Assembly (NCBI GenBank): GCA_037179335.1
Contig: JAKZHN010000002.1
Location: 310,001-374,000, forward strand
Origin: Cyclaneusma minus
Taxonomy: Eukaryota > Ascomycota > Leotiomycetes > Marthamycetales > Marthamycetaceae
Direction: 5' to 3'
Length of the DNA stretch: 64,000 nt
Shown: positions 40,496 through 52,451 of the stretch, in pieces
How the letters are laid out: every line of letters begins with the position of its first letter
Position numbering within the stretch: position 1 is the stretch's first letter
Translations under genes and position numbers: made by a program
Notes under the pieces: model-generated
Seen by the model: only the letters and a program-made list of their open reading frames with translations
Told to the model about the DNA's origin: nothing
Databases searched by the model: none

Positions 40496-42982
40496 ATGAA
40501 TCCCCAAGAGTTGCACTCGAAAATTGATATGGAGAAGGAATTGAAGGCTGAGCAGGCTGAGCCTTTGCTTGAGGGATCAAAACCGGAAATCCCGAGAACA
40601 GCGCATTCGAAGAGGCATTTCAAGTTGCTGAATGTCCTCGGTATTCTTTTGATTACACTTGGAGCTCTCTCCATCTATTCCGGACTTCAGGACGCCGGAA
40701 TTGTACAATGGAACACTGAATGGCTGTCACGGCTCTGTGGTGGCCAGAAGGGTGCTTTTGCGCCATGGTCATCCAGTCATGCTGGAGATCAGTACTTGCT
40801 CGGTGTTGGCAAGGTTGATATCACGGGGTGAGTTGCTAGGATTCTGCTGTATCAGTCATTCAATCAGAACATGTTCTAATGTAAACGCAGACCCACTGTT
40901 GAAATCAACATGATGGGATACGCCGATCCCAAGCAAGTCGGCACAGGCCTCAGACAACGTCTCTATTCCCGAGCTTTCATAGTCGGCGACCTTGCTAAAC
41001 CCGAAGACCGATTCGTATACTTGGTACTGGACACCCAGTCGGGCGATACGGCTGTTCGATACGGTATACTCGAGGCCTTGAAAGAGCTGGGTGGCGAATT
41101 CGACCTATATCGCCGGGACAATGTTGCCGTTACCGGCACGCATTCGCATTCTGGCCCCGGGGCTTGGTTGAATTACTTGCTGCCGCAGATCACCAGCAAA
41201 GGCTTTGACAAGCAGAGCTATCAAGCTATTGTTGACGGAGCCGTGCTTTCGATCAAGAGGGCTCATGAGGCTTTGGAGCCCGGAACTTTGACTGTTGGAT
41301 CCACGAAAGTCAACGATGCAAATATCAACCGAAGTCTCTACTCTTATCTGGCGAATCCAGAGGAAGAAAGGGCGAGGTATAACACAAGTGGAGAGGATGA
41401 TGGCTCTGTTGAGAAGGACCTGACTCTTCTGAAGTTTCAGCGGGCTTCTGACGGCAAGAATATTGGGGTCCTGACTTGGTTTCCCACCCATGGCACTTCA
41501 ATGCTTGGGAACAACACCCATATCTCGGGGGATAATAAAGGCGTTGCTGCTTGGCTTTTCGAACAGGCAGTCGCAGGCTCAGGCAGGGAAGATACAGCAG
41601 AAGGCTTTGTTGCCGGCTTTTCCCAAGCGAATGTCGGAGATACGAGTCCTAACGTTCTTGGAGCATGGTGTGAAGACGGTTCAGGGGCAATGTGTAGCTT
41701 TGAGAACAGCACTTGTAGTGACGGCAAGAGTCAGTACTGTCACGCTCGAGGTCCTCTCTTCCACTACGATGACAATGGAGCATCCTCATGCTACGAAATC
41801 GGACGCAGGCAGTCTGTGCCAGCTCTCAATTTATACCACGACCTTGTCCTTGCCAAAGAAGGCCGGCCAGTCACCGGCTCCTCTGTCAAGTCATTTCACA
41901 CTTTCCACGACATGTCGAATTTTAGATTCGCACTTGCTAATGGCAGCATGGTCCACACGTGTCCAGCAGCCCTAGGGTATTCCTTCGCAGCTGGCACATC
42001 AGATGGACCGGGAGCATTTGACTTCACTCAGAACAATCCCGGAGAACCCAGCGCATCGCCTCTGTGGTCTGCAGTCCGGCGTTTCATTAAGGAGCCCACC
42101 GAAGAGCAGAAGCTCTGCCATGCTCCGAAACCGATCTTGCTGGACGTTGGCGAGATCTCCAGCCCCTATCTCTGGACCCCCAACGTGGTGGACATCCAAG
42201 TTCTGCGCGTCGGCCAGCTCGTTATTATAGTAAGTCCCGGCGAAGCAACCACAATGGCAGGTCGCCGCTGGAAAGAAGCAATCCAACACTCAGCACGAAC
42301 TCTGCAGCTCTCGCATAGCGGGGCTGAGGAACCGATGGTTGTGCTTGGTGGGCCGGCCAATAGCTACACGCACTATATTACCACACCAGAAGAATACGGA
42401 ATCCAGAGATATGAGGGTGCATCGACGCTTTATGGTCCCTATACGCTAGATGCATACATCAACTTGACACTCGCAAACTTACACTTCTTGCACTCGACTT
42501 CGGACAAACATCCACACCCTGGACCGGATCCGCCGATTCACATCAATAAATCGCTTTCATTCATTGGCGGGGTTGTTTATGACAATCACCCACCTTTCAA
42601 GCCATTCGGCAGTGTGAAAGTAGATTTGAGGCCCTCGTATCAGATGGGAGAGCCAATATCTGCGTCGTTCGTGGGTGCGAATCCGAGGAATAATTTGAGG
42701 CTGGAGCAGACGTATGCGGCAGTGGAGAAATTGGATGAAGGGACGGGGGAATGGATAATGGTCCGGAATGACGCGGATTGGAGTTTGGTATTTCAGTGGA
42801 AGAGGACTAGTGAGGTTTTGGGGACGAGCGAAGTGGAGGTCATTTGGGAGACGAGAAGGGAGGAGGAGTGGAGGGGCCCTTTAGAGGGACAGTATCGATT
42901 GAGGTATTTTGGGGATGCAAAGAGCGTGGGCGGTAATATTGAGCCCTTTGAGGGAACGAGTGGGGTGTTTGTGTTGGTCTAG
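40496..42982 (+). CDS. neutral ceramidase
   Basis: Neutral ceramidase hydrolyses the amide bond of ceramide to sphingoid base and fatty acid. Exons 40496-40827 and 40891-42982 join in phase (63-nt intron) for 807 residues. The N-terminus has about 43 charged residues followed by one hydrophobic span (LLNVLGILLITLGALSIYSGL, about 44-64), so it looks like a type II membrane anchor rather than a cleaved signal. The catalytic domain shows VDITGPTVEINMMGYADP, the zinc-site motif GTHSHSGPGAWLNY, and ANVGDTSPNVLGAWC with the candidate nucleophile Ser363. It also has conserved Cys residues (CSFENSTCSDGKSQYCHARGP) and the C-terminal immunoglobulin-like region from about 650. Several N-glycosylation sequons support a lumenal or extracellular location. 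Confidence 0.92.
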
Positions 42983-43411
42983 GTTGGTTGGGAAGGGAGT
43001 CACAGTACCTTCTGGCTTTAATTATTCTGGCTGTTAGCGATTCGACTTGAAGCCGGGGCTAGTCGTTGGACTCTCATGGTGGAAGAGCACATATGGAGCA
43101 AGTTTGGATGACCATGATCTCGTCCTGGGGCTGAAAGTTTGGAAATCGCATGAATCACACACCATTCGCTGTGTTGACTACCTTAGTTCACTTGCATGAG
43201 TCTTTCTTTCGAAGAACGGCTCTGAATCCCCCAGCTTGGCTTCATCATTTCTATTTCAACTCAATAGCTCATATACAAGTACCCGACTAACATCTGCTAG
43301 TATTTACCACCGACCTCCTAACCTAAGCAAGACCTGCGCCTCCAACTCTCCTATCGTCATCCATCAACAAGAAGCATCTTCGACCAATATCCAACCCTAC
43401 CACCTCACACA
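42983..43411. other. intergenic region
   Basis: These 429 bases separate the ceramidase from a plus-strand hypothetical gene. The last 150 bases are C/A-rich with little G, as in a fungal leader. No gene is visible. Confidence 0.45.
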
Positions 43412-44134
43412 ATGGGTGGTTTCATGGCCACCATCAAGTCGCTATTCGTCTTAGGCCCCTCACCTCCCTCCAACCGCTCCAAGGTACGCACTCCCAAGGC
43501 ACGCTCAGGACCCAGTCGCCATCGCAGCAGCCATCGTCCGCACAGGCGCAGAAAACGTACACGACCAGATCCCATCTGGGCAAACCGATACACCAACTAT
43601 CCTGGCGGAGATCCTTATGGCAGACCTCTGGTACCAATGAAGCGTCCGCAAGCCACCGAGGAAGACACTCTGGTGGTGCCGACGATTGCAGTGCAGCCTC
43701 CCTCGCAGCCTGCGCAGAAGACGGTGGGAGTGAAGAGAGGGAAGGAGGTCGCGGCGAGGGAGGTTGCGGGTGACGGTGGCTCTCGGCGACGGATTTCGAG
43801 ACTTCATAGTACTAGGAACCTCGAGGTTCCAGAAGCTGCGAGGAGGACGGCGAGAGACGGTACTCTGCGGGGAAGTGTATTACCTGGGGACAACTCGAGG
43901 ACTTACGTGGACGGAGTAGTTGAAATGGATGTGCCAGGGCCTTCAAGTTCGAAGAAGGAGAGTGAGTCGAGAGCTGAGGGGACGGCACTTACTGTGGGGA
44001 ATTTGGAGAGGCATAGGGGTTTGCTCGGTGACGAAGATGACAAGGACAGTCTTTTTGTTGGTGGGGATAACACGAGGACGTATTTCGAGGGCATGCGTGG
44101 GGGTAATAGCTCGAAAGACGGTGAGGAGCATTGA
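43412..44134 (+). CDS. basic hypothetical protein with repeated DN(S/T)RTY motif
   Basis: I do not recognise this 240-residue, single-exon protein. The ATG is in good context (CACAATGGG). The start has a short hydrophobic part (MGGFMATIKSLFVLG), which could allow N-myristoylation (Gly2) in principle, and is followed by a very basic stretch (RSGPSRHRSSHRPHRRRKRT). The rest is hydrophilic and looks disordered. Two related segments occur: PGDNSRTYVDGVVEM (about residue 158) and GGDNTRTYFEGMRGG (about 217), suggesting a duplicated short linear motif. No domain can be assigned. A small lineage-restricted protein is the likeliest reading. Confidence 0.6.
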   Translation: MGGFMATIKSLFVLGPSPPSNRSKVRTPKARSGPSRHRSSHRPHRRRKRTRPDPIWANRYTNYPGGDPYGRPLVPMKRPQATEEDTLVVPTIAVQPPSQPAQKTVGVKRGKEVAAREVAGDGGSRRRISRLHSTRNLEVPEAARRTARDGTLRGSVLPGDNSRTYVDGVVEMDVPGPSSSKKESESRAEGTALTVGNLERHRGLLGDEDDKDSLFVGGDNTRTYFEGMRGGNSSKDGEEH

Positions 44135-45735
44135 AGTTAGATGATTGCGTTGACCTTCTCTGTTTTTACATGTGGTCCAGTAGGTAGTTGCAATGCAAGC
44201 CTTGCAAGGTCTTTCAAGTTTCGAGTGAGCAAGTGGAAGATCGAGGACAAGGGGTACTCAGGGGCTTCGGAATTCGGATTAATAATTGACCGAGGATTGG
44301 GAAATATTTTCCTTGCCCGCACCAGCGCTTCTCACTCAACCTCAATAACATTGTCGACCAGATTGAAACTACCTCGCAGTCTTGCGCAACCCTTCATCGC
44401 TCCGTTGCATCATTCAGATGGCCCGCCGACTCCGACCTCCACCTTCCCCGCCTCGTTCTCGGCTGCGTTATCAATGTCTCGGGTAACGCGGTGCCAACCA
44501 GATCCAGTCTCCAGGACAGCGAGGCTTCTAGATGCTTGCTGCAAAAGCATCTCGCCAGTCCATCTAGCCATCGGTGAGAAGATTCATCATCTCAGTGCCA
44601 GCGCAATTAGTCGGTGTATGAAGCGCTTTACCGAGCGATGTACTACCATTACTGCGTCAGTGCGAGTCTTCTGAGACCACGTGACGTACATGGCGCAGTC
44701 TTCCCGACGTACATTGCAGAAGATGGGAAGTTGAGATGCTGGGCATGAATTCTGGATGTCTTTGCTATGAATTTGGAAATTTGTTTGGGGGGCGAAAAGA
44801 CGGTGTCTGGTGTTGTACAATCTTTGAGAGTCACGTGTAATTTTTTGTTGCGGTGAGTGGTCCACGAGATGCTGCTGGCTTCAGCATGTTGGCTCCTAAC
44901 GCAAGTTTGTGATGGCACAAATCTCGCCATGCTTGTCGCCTTTGCCGAAAACTGTTTGATGAGGTATGGTTTTGTTGGCACTAGCCTCTGATGTGTCTGT
45001 TTTCAAACAGCCATTGTTGTGCCATTGAGCCACGGGTTTTCAATGCCGGCTCACCATGCACGGGATCTCTTGGCTGGTGGAAATTGGGAAGTGGAAGTCG
45101 TCAACTCAAGGCAAGCCTCGGGAGCGGACCCGACTTACCACGTCTTTGTGTTTTGCTTGACTCGAGAACATCTTCCGCACGGCGGATGTTTCCAGCAACG
45201 GATAGCTCCTTTCTGGCTTTATGCTTTTCTTCGTGCTTTTTCATTCTTCCAGCAGAGCGTTCATTCATCTGTTTGTTTTTTCTCATTTCTTGCCATGTTC
45301 ACAGCCATCCACTTTGGTCCCATCTGCTCATCATTATTACTGCCTCCTTTACACAGGCTTGAATGCTTTCAACTTTCAATTGGCTTTCTTCTCATATGTC
45401 GATATGGAAGAGCTGTCACAAATCTTGTGGGGTGCCAAAACAGGCGTTGCTGCAGTCGTCCGACGCAAGCGACCTTATTTGTCTGCAACAAACGCCAGCA
45501 ACTGGACACTTCATCTCTACAAATATGGCTGGCCCGCCGACCTCAAGGTCTGGACTTTTTAGTACATTTGCATTCGTCGCTTACATTTACGAGAGTCACC
45601 GACCATATTCATTGCGGACCTGTCTTCCCCAACTTGGGCACCGGATTATAGAAGGCGTATGACTCTACGATAGCTCCGGCCCCCAACTCCTCTGCTATCA
45701 CAGATCAACTGCTATTCCCCTTCTCTCTTTCCAAA
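44135..45735. other. intergenic region before the zinc-finger cluster
   Basis: These 1.6 kb precede the CCCH cluster. Open frames on both strands (44141-44674, 45019-45651, 45221-45562) have no recognisable domain and overlap one another. I could not find a finger motif or the cluster's N-terminal domain here. The final 100 bases before 45736 are C/T-rich, as in a leader. Confidence 0.45.
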
Positions 45736-47375
45736 ATGCCCACGAGACTCTCCAGTCCCGAAAATTCTCCTGTGTCGGATACTCCTACTCTTGAGAGCAC
45801 CAAAGATGCCGACTCTTCTTCGAGTTCTGAGCTAACATCACTCCCTGGTGATCACAGCAGAAACCAAACGGACTTGCCAGAGTCTGAAGCCAAGGCCCTG
45901 GCTCCAATGACCCGCTTCGGCCCCGATTACTCTGCCGAGCAGCGCTACGATCCAATCAATGTTGGGAGAAACGGCAACAAGGGACTTCGTCATGGGATTC
46001 CGGATGGCTCTTGGAGGCCGCTGAGTGCTTCCCAGGAGCAGAACAACCCAACTTCGGACCAGTTTACCAATCAAATGGGCTACCCAGTTCAACCGTACCG
46101 TGGCCAGGAACAATGTCTCCAGCGTCAGGACCCTGCCCCGGCCGAACAAATCATGCCAGTGACATATGGAATCAACTGTCGCAACGGAGAGTTTACGCGG
46201 CTTGTACGTCTCGACTCTATTGACAAGGGCCCGCACGCGAGACAAGTCGGTCCAGAGGGTCTCGTCATTCTGCCGGATCTCGATGCTTATGCTCCACGAG
46301 GCAACATCGTGAGTCCCTCCCGACTTTATTCCAAGTTCGGCTTCTGTCCAGATCCAACTCGCTCTAATACTTGTGACAACAGCCGGCAAATCTTGATCAT
46401 CTATACAATCCAGGACGCACGGTCAAGCCCCCTGTGGTTGTCAACAAGAACAATGCAGAGATTGTGCAGGTGAGTGGCCACTCCAGCACCTTGCTTGCGT
46501 CGGCAGATTCCTGACCATCGCCCTGCCAGAAACACATCGACAGCGTGGTTGCTAACCAGCTGAACCCGAGACAGCACCCCAGAAGGGAGAAGCTTTTCTG
46601 TGACAAATGGATCCACACTGGTACCTGCCAATTCATGCAGCAAGGCTGCAAGTACTTGCATGTGTCAGTATTGTCATTTCCCTGACATACCTCGTGTGTG
46701 CTGATAGCCATCTAGGATGCCCGAAGATAGGCTCACGCAGAAGTCTCTCGGCTTGAATGGGTTTCCAGACTGGTGGAAGCAAGAAAATGCCATTGGGATC
46801 AGAGCTCCGTCTCCTCCTGAGACACCACCAACTCGAGCCTTGGCCTACCAACCTATCACACGTCCTCTCGGTACCCACAACCCCAACGCCAATCCCCACG
46901 GCCCGTATGCGCTATCTACCCCACCTCAAGGCACCGACCATTATGACCGTCCTGCCAACAACACTGAGAGACAACCGTTCTGGCGCACGCAGCCCCCTTC
47001 ATACCCTAGTTAGTACACTTTCTTATTCAAGCCCCTCCACTCGTCCTGTCGTTTTTGCTGAAGGATATAGGTCCCATCAAAAGGCCTGACCCGTCGTCGT
47101 CGGGGCAATACACTTCCATGGCATCTGGTATGGAGCGGTCCGATGCGCAGTATCTCATGCCATCTCGTTCATCTTCGCCGCTGGTCCCTAGCACCTGGCA
47201 CCATAGGCCCACCCCCATCGCACCACCGAATTCAAGCTCTTACAATGCCGAGAGAAAGGAAGACGACGAGGCCTTGAAGCGAATGAACCAACGGGACTAC
47301 GAGAGACTGTGGGCGCAAATGAAGGACTGTGCTGTGGTCGAAGACAGACTGACGAAGGACAGGCAAGACATCTAG
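45736..47375 (+). CDS. CCCH zinc-finger family protein, cluster copy A
   Basis: This is the first of seven tandem relatives. Five exons (45736-46308, 46383-46469, 46530-46663, 46716-47008, 47071-47375) join in phase for 463 residues. A Ser/Thr-rich start precedes the family's N-terminal domain (YGINCRNGEFTRLVRL to GPEGLVILPDLDAYAPRG). After the conserved junction VQ|KHIDSVV comes the finger CDKWIHTGTCQFMQQGCKYLH, spaced C-x8-C-x6-C-x3-H. Then follow MPEDRLTQKSLGLNGFPDWW, the family's LGL-x-G-x-P-x-W motif, a Pro-rich part and a helical charged tail. CCCH fingers of this kind usually bind RNA; the target is unknown. An extra intron sits immediately after the finger, which the other intact copies lack. 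Confidence 0.8.
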
Positions 47376-48087
47376 GCAGCCCTCTGCTGATCCTTCCTCG
47401 AGCCAACTTGCTTGACATGGAAGGATCTGATGTGTTCAGCTGCGAGGAGAGGATGGAATGGACCGTGCGAAAAGTTCCGTTTCTGTGGTTGTACGACTTG
47501 GTGATTTGCAATGTGTGGAGTCTCATAGATGGTCTTGATGGTATTGTTGGCGTTTGGGTTTGATTTTCGGGTATGATACAAATATTGATAGACGACGAGG
47601 TCACGGTCATTTTTGCTTGGGTCAGCTGTCAGATGGGAACTTGGTTGCATTTAGATGAGAAGTCAAATGATTATGTAGAGCAAATGAATGTCTTCACTCG
47701 ATCATGACTTGAGTTCCCCGAGTGTTGTCTAGGTAAAAGCGACTTTCTATGTGACCCTTGGAACGTGATGATAGCTGATGTAGCCACTGAACTCTGGGGA
47801 GCCAGGCTGCCGGAGACTCGAGATCTCCTCAGTCTGGTTGCTGTTGTTCTGTTGTTGTTGCCGCTGCTGCCTAGTGAAAGACGTGTAGGCTGCGGGCTAT
47901 TGGCTTAAGCTTGCTTATACCTGGTGGCCTGCTTTACACTCTCCCTCTTCCTTTTCTCAGCTACATCTGTCTTGTATTCCCATGGCCTAATCATCCTTCT
48001 CCCTGTATCAGAAAACTACTCAGCAATTTGCGAACTTTTGCTGTCATCCTCGATCTGATAACATCTTCCAACATCCGACAAGAAATA
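47376..48087. other. intergenic region between copies A and B
   Basis: These 712 bases contain no recognisable gene. A short run of TTG/CTG-type triplets lies near 47840-47870. The promoter of copy B must be here. Confidence 0.45.
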
Positions 48088-48928
48088 ATGGCTTACGACG
48101 ACGACAAATCCGAACTCGGCACCACATGCCGCTACTTTTCATGCAACTCCAGGATAGATGGACATCAAGCTTCAGCGGGGGGAGCGAGAGATCTAGTGAA
48201 AGTGAGTCCCGGGAATTCAGCAGCTTTTAGTGCCATCTAAGGGACTCTGGTGCAGTTTCCGGCTCTCCTCAGGCTGATCAAGTGTACATTCCCCTGTCTT
48301 CCCTCCAAAACTCCATTTCATATGCCATTCAGGACGAAGATGGAATGTTTCGACTCCTTGTTCCTGCTGGCACGGTTCTCTCCGCCGCTGGATTGATTGT
48401 CTTGCCGAAGCTTTCTGGTCCGATGCGGGATGGAGTCAAAGTGTCCAAACACCGCAAAGAAAAGGTACAAAATGGACTTCCCTAGTCAATAATTAAACCG
48501 GAATCTATTGCTGATGATGAATTTAGCAACAAAGTACGAAGGTAGTCCAGACTGGTCCCAAAGTTTCTTCCAAACCCCCGGGACCCTCCAAGAAATCATA
48601 CTGTACGTACTGGCTGCATAAGGGAACTTGTCAATTCATCTCTCAGGGGTGCAAGTATCTTCACGTGATACCCAGAGACCTTGACATTCTCGAATCACTT
48701 GGTCTCCACGGACTGCCCGGGTGGTTCATGAAGTCCTTGTCACCCGAAGATCGGGCTCTTGAGAAGCAGACCCTGGAATACGTCCGCTGCCAGAAAGAGA
48801 CCATGGCTCAGAGAGATTCAGTCAGCGACGAGAGTCTCGAGTGTTCCGCGAACGAGAGCTCTTCCCAGCCGATCCACTCAACCACCGGCGAGAAAAATTC
48901 AGGCCAAGAAACCGGTCAACACCGTTGA
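48088..48928 (+). CDS. CCCH zinc-finger family protein, cluster copy B
   Basis: Exons 48088-48201, 48273-48464 and 48527-48928 join in phase (235 residues). The N-terminal family domain is YAIQDEDGMFRLLVPAGTV to AAGLIVLPKLSGPMRDGV. The finger is CTYWLHKGTCQFISQGCKYLH (C-x8-C-x6-C-x3-H), followed by IPRDLDILESLGLHGLPGWF. The frame stops at 48928, but another frame continues with DGLYGDFLPLMLNNASVSD (about 49007-49063), which resembles the end of copy C (EGLYGDPMSMVFNNYLV). The true end may therefore be 49154, through either an unusually short 37-nt intron (48915-48951) or a frameshift in this copy. Intron 2 has a weak GTACAA donor. Confidence 0.72.
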
Positions 48929-49154
48929 TGGTCACGAAAAGATCCAGTCAGGTTTGTACCAAGAGGATTACAGGCTCATCGATCCCCGTCGCCTTTCTGA
49001 TCCTGTTGACGGTTTGTACGGAGACTTCTTGCCTCTGATGTTGAACAACGCTTCAGTTTCTGACAATATGCCTCTCTACTACAGTCTGATGGACCGCATC
49101 ATGGCAGTTGCGGAAGCGGTGGCAGTAACAAATCGTAGCGCGGGTTCTCAGTAG

Positions 49155-49828
49155 AGAAGAAGCATCTCAGAAGACACTTAAATTTGGGTTGGTTCTGGGT
49201 AGAGAAAGCCGGAAGGGGGGAAGGTCTTGGAGAGAATCCCGGGAGTATTGGTCACCGAGGCTGCTTTGCTGCTAGGAAGGAATCGCCAAATGGAGAAAGA
49301 GATATGTCTTCTCTGACTCCTGTATTTTTTTTGTCAATGCATACCTGGATTCCAAGCAGTGTTCTACAATACTTCCCCTTTCCTGTTTCGTACCACCCTT
49401 ATGCCATGGTACGCCCGCGACGTCCCGTGACCATGTCCCGTGACCGCACCCCCGGTTCCGCTGCCCAGTGTGTCTGTGCCTATAACTTTCTAGCTTTGCA
49501 TGGAGACCTTCCTTCTTCGCGCAATAACAAACACACAACAAACGGCGTAGTTCTACCTCACCCATAGCTCAGTGCTGTGACAGCCTGAGTCCCAGCAAAG
49601 GTAGGCCACTTACTATCTCCGCCAATTCCCATAGTTCACGTAAAGCCAGCTGGCTCCAGTTGCAAGAGCGGACGTGGCGAGAGAACCTACCTGAAGAGCA
49701 CACTGATCTCCCGAGCACTCAGTGCTGTCTGCTCCAGATTTCTGACAAGCCGCCTTAACCGACACTGTACAGGTATGACTCTCGCCCCAATACCACTACG
49801 GATGCTAATGTCAGCCACATAGAACAGC
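49155..49828. other. intergenic region between copies B and C
   Basis: These 674 bases show no gene that I can support. Open frames on both strands at 49184-49567 overlap and look incidental. Confidence 0.45.
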
Positions 49829-50702
49829 ATGGATTCAATGGACTCTACAAACGGCGGCCGCCTTGGCACTTCAAACCCCCAACAAGCCAGCAATGACCAG
49901 GGGGTTCAGATTTTCGTTGCGGCAGTGGCGGTCGAAAGTGTGTACACCTATGCGATCAAGAATGTGGATGGGTCTTTTCAGCTTCTGGGTCCTGTCGGTA
50001 CGACCTCCAGTGGCCAGGGTCTCGCTGTTCTTCCACAGCCTCAGGGCACGATCCCCGAAGGAGTATTTCTCTCTTTCTTTACACCGGGCGACACACTTCA
50101 GGTACGGAATTGAGATTCTAGTAACTGCTTACGCTTTGATAGCTGACAATGGATACAGGGAGAAGATCCTAGTGGATTGGAGAACGAGCAATATGAGGAA
50201 TCAAGAGAGAAAGATCAAGTCCAGGTACACTACAATCATCTTACCACGGTCAAGGTTCATGGCTGATTTGTCATAGGCCAGAATTGATGCTATCATTGCT
50301 TCGACAACCACTCCCTCTAAGCCCGCTCGACACAATCTCGGCTATTGTAAGAACTGGCTTCAACAAGGAAAATGCCTCAACACTGGCATTCCCGGATGCA
50401 GTTATTCGCACGAGTTACCAGAGGACCCAGAGCTACTGAAGTCGCTCGGTTTCGACGGGCTACCTGGTTGGTTTCTTGAGAGTCTTTCGCCCGAAGACCG
50501 TCTTGTGGAGGAAGAGATTTTCGAGTGCCGCCGTGGTGTCCAACAGAGCATCGAAGCTACCACCGCAGACACTATCTCACCGGTATCACGCCCAAGTAAC
50601 AACAGGGATATGCCAAATATGAACATGCAGATCGAAGGCCTCTACGGAGACCCAATGTCGATGGTATTCAACAATTACCTGGTGGGTAAGGATATCTCTT
50701 AG
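49829..50702 (+). CDS. CCCH zinc-finger family protein, cluster copy C
   Basis: Exons 49829-50101, 50159-50224 and 50277-50702 join in phase (254 residues). The N-terminal domain reads YAIKNVDGSFQLLGPVGTT, then GQGLAVLPQPQGTIPEGV. The junction VQ|ARIDAII matches copies A and E. The finger CKNWLQQGKC...GCSYSH has one extra residue in its middle loop (C-x8-C-x7-C-x3-H). LPEDPELLKSLGFDGLPGWF follows, and the protein ends with a helical part and EGLYGDPMSMVFNNYLVGKD. All splice sites are GT-AG. This is the shortest apparently intact member. RNA binding is likely from the finger type; its process is unknown. Confidence 0.78.
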
Positions 50703-52016
50703 GGCTGGTACCAGCTGAATGAACAAGGAAGTGTACACTTAGACGATAAATGAACAGGGTAGCAGGCAGTTGATTTTCTTCATGATAATTCTCTTAGAAA
50801 GAGCATCCTAGGATGTGTAGATATACCCACTCGCTTAGCGTGGTGTCCTGAGGTTGAGGATAGGATGGATGGTGAGCTCAGGGGTTGGTCAGCTCACCCG
50901 TCAACCGTCGGAATCGCAAAAGCTGCAAAAGAAAGTGCTTTAAATTGCTAAATAAAAAGCAGCCTCTACCTAAGCAGACCATTGAACGTGCGGGACAGCT
51001 TGGTTGTCTACATAAAAAATGCACAATTGCCTACCTTATACCACAAGGAAGCCAGGTAGTGTTTGTTATGTACGCTCTTTGAATTCTGTGATTGAAACTT
51101 CTCAATAACATAGGAAGGTCCTTCAAAGACTCCGTATTTCTCGCCTTTCATCTCTCAGTTTGATGATTCCATAGCCTGCGATGAGCTTCCCGCTCAGTCA
51201 ACTCAATAAAGAAAGAGTTACTTTAGCGCAGTAGAGTAAAACTGGCATTGACGCCTATTCAGTAAGCACCGAGAATACATGCCGCATGGACGGGTGACAA
51301 TCCAGCCATCAAGAAGTAGCCGACCTCACTCGGCCGAACTTCGACTGTCACTCTATCTAAGTCGAACGCTTTCGACCGCTTTTCGTGTCAGTGGTCACAA
51401 AACCAGCGAATGGGAGTCTCCCTGTCTCCCGTCCTCAGGTTCGTCTCGCCTGACGCTCATCCCATATGCGGTAATGGAGCCAAAGCGCCTGGCGGTCTAG
51501 TATCGTGCGATACACATATGAGAGCAGCGTTAAAGAACGTTCTTGAGTATTTCGAATTCAGGGATTCCATTGTATGACACCGTAGGAGAGAGTGACTTGT
51601 TTTTGCATGCGCGAACTTGGCCAGGCTCCATTTCTCGTATAGATGAGTTGGCAGACAGCCTATTCTGGAGCAGCCAACGTGTTGAAGCTATTTACAGCAA
51701 TACCAGAACTACTGTACCCTGCCTTCATCAGTCGAAAAAATTCTTATGTGAGTTCAACATCATCACGTAGTGAGGCGGAGACATCACTTCGCGTTATTGC
51801 TTGCTCATAAAATGCTCGATAGGCTTCAGTTGAGCTGGAGAAATTCGCGGAAATCGATGGACTGAGAACTTGAAATGGAAGAGAGGCTGCTCGAGGCTCT
51901 AGGCTGTTGCATACTAACGTGGCCCTTATATTGTTAGCACTTGCTCGATGGAAGGACGGTGAATCCGGGTATTCTAACGCTCAAGCAAACACTGCGGACA
52001 GACTGTTCTTCGTCGA
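50703..52016. other. intergenic region between copy C and relic D
   Basis: These 1.3 kb hold no gene I can defend. Frames such as 50885-51082, 51279-51500 and 51543-51770 are short and unlike the cluster family. The upstream part of relic D may reach back to about 51941 in an open frame without ATG. Confidence 0.4.
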
Positions 52017-52332
52017 TGCTGCGTAAAACGTGCCCATCTCGCATAGGTACTCGATGGAAATACTTCGAGAATATCTCGATTATCATAACCTTTGAAGGCC
52101 CTCGAGACCTCCAGGTAGGCAGTTTCCCGTCATGTTTTACTTGGGATTTGAGGGTTTCTTTGCTGTCTTTATCCAGGCTGACAAACTCAAACCCCTGGAA
52201 TTCACTTATACGGATTTGAAAGGAATATCACAACCTACATCAGGCAGCGGCCTCGCCCTCCAGCCTTTCACGCTGGCTCAAGGCATCCATTGGTCGCTCG
52301 CGCCCGCCGACCCCATTAAAAAGAGCTCGTGA
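52017..52332 (+). pseudogene. relic of the CCCH family, N-terminal domain only (copy D)
   Basis: Two pieces, 52017-52114 and 52177-52332, join across a valid 62-nt intron (GTAGGC...ATCCAG). The second exon starts with ADKL, at the same junction where copy B has ADQV. It reads FTYTDLKGISQPTSGSGLALQPFTLAQGIHW, then SLAPADPIKK, parallel to copy C's domain end. It stops at 52332 with no finger downstream before copy E. The exon upstream is diverged. It may be a transcribed remnant or a short gene, but it looks like a truncated paralogue. Confidence 0.55.
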
Positions 52333-52451
52333 GGTTCAAACAAATTGACTTTCTCCCTCATCCTTCCCCCAACAACATCGGCCCAGCTGGCGCACTCCTA
52401 CTTCTTGTTGATCTCATAGGCATCAGCCTCACGCACTTTTGTTTGTGAACA

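Noticed and set aside
45019..45651. 210-codon ORF upstream of the zinc-finger cluster
   Set aside because: It overlaps other frames, lacks any domain and shows no similarity to the cluster family.
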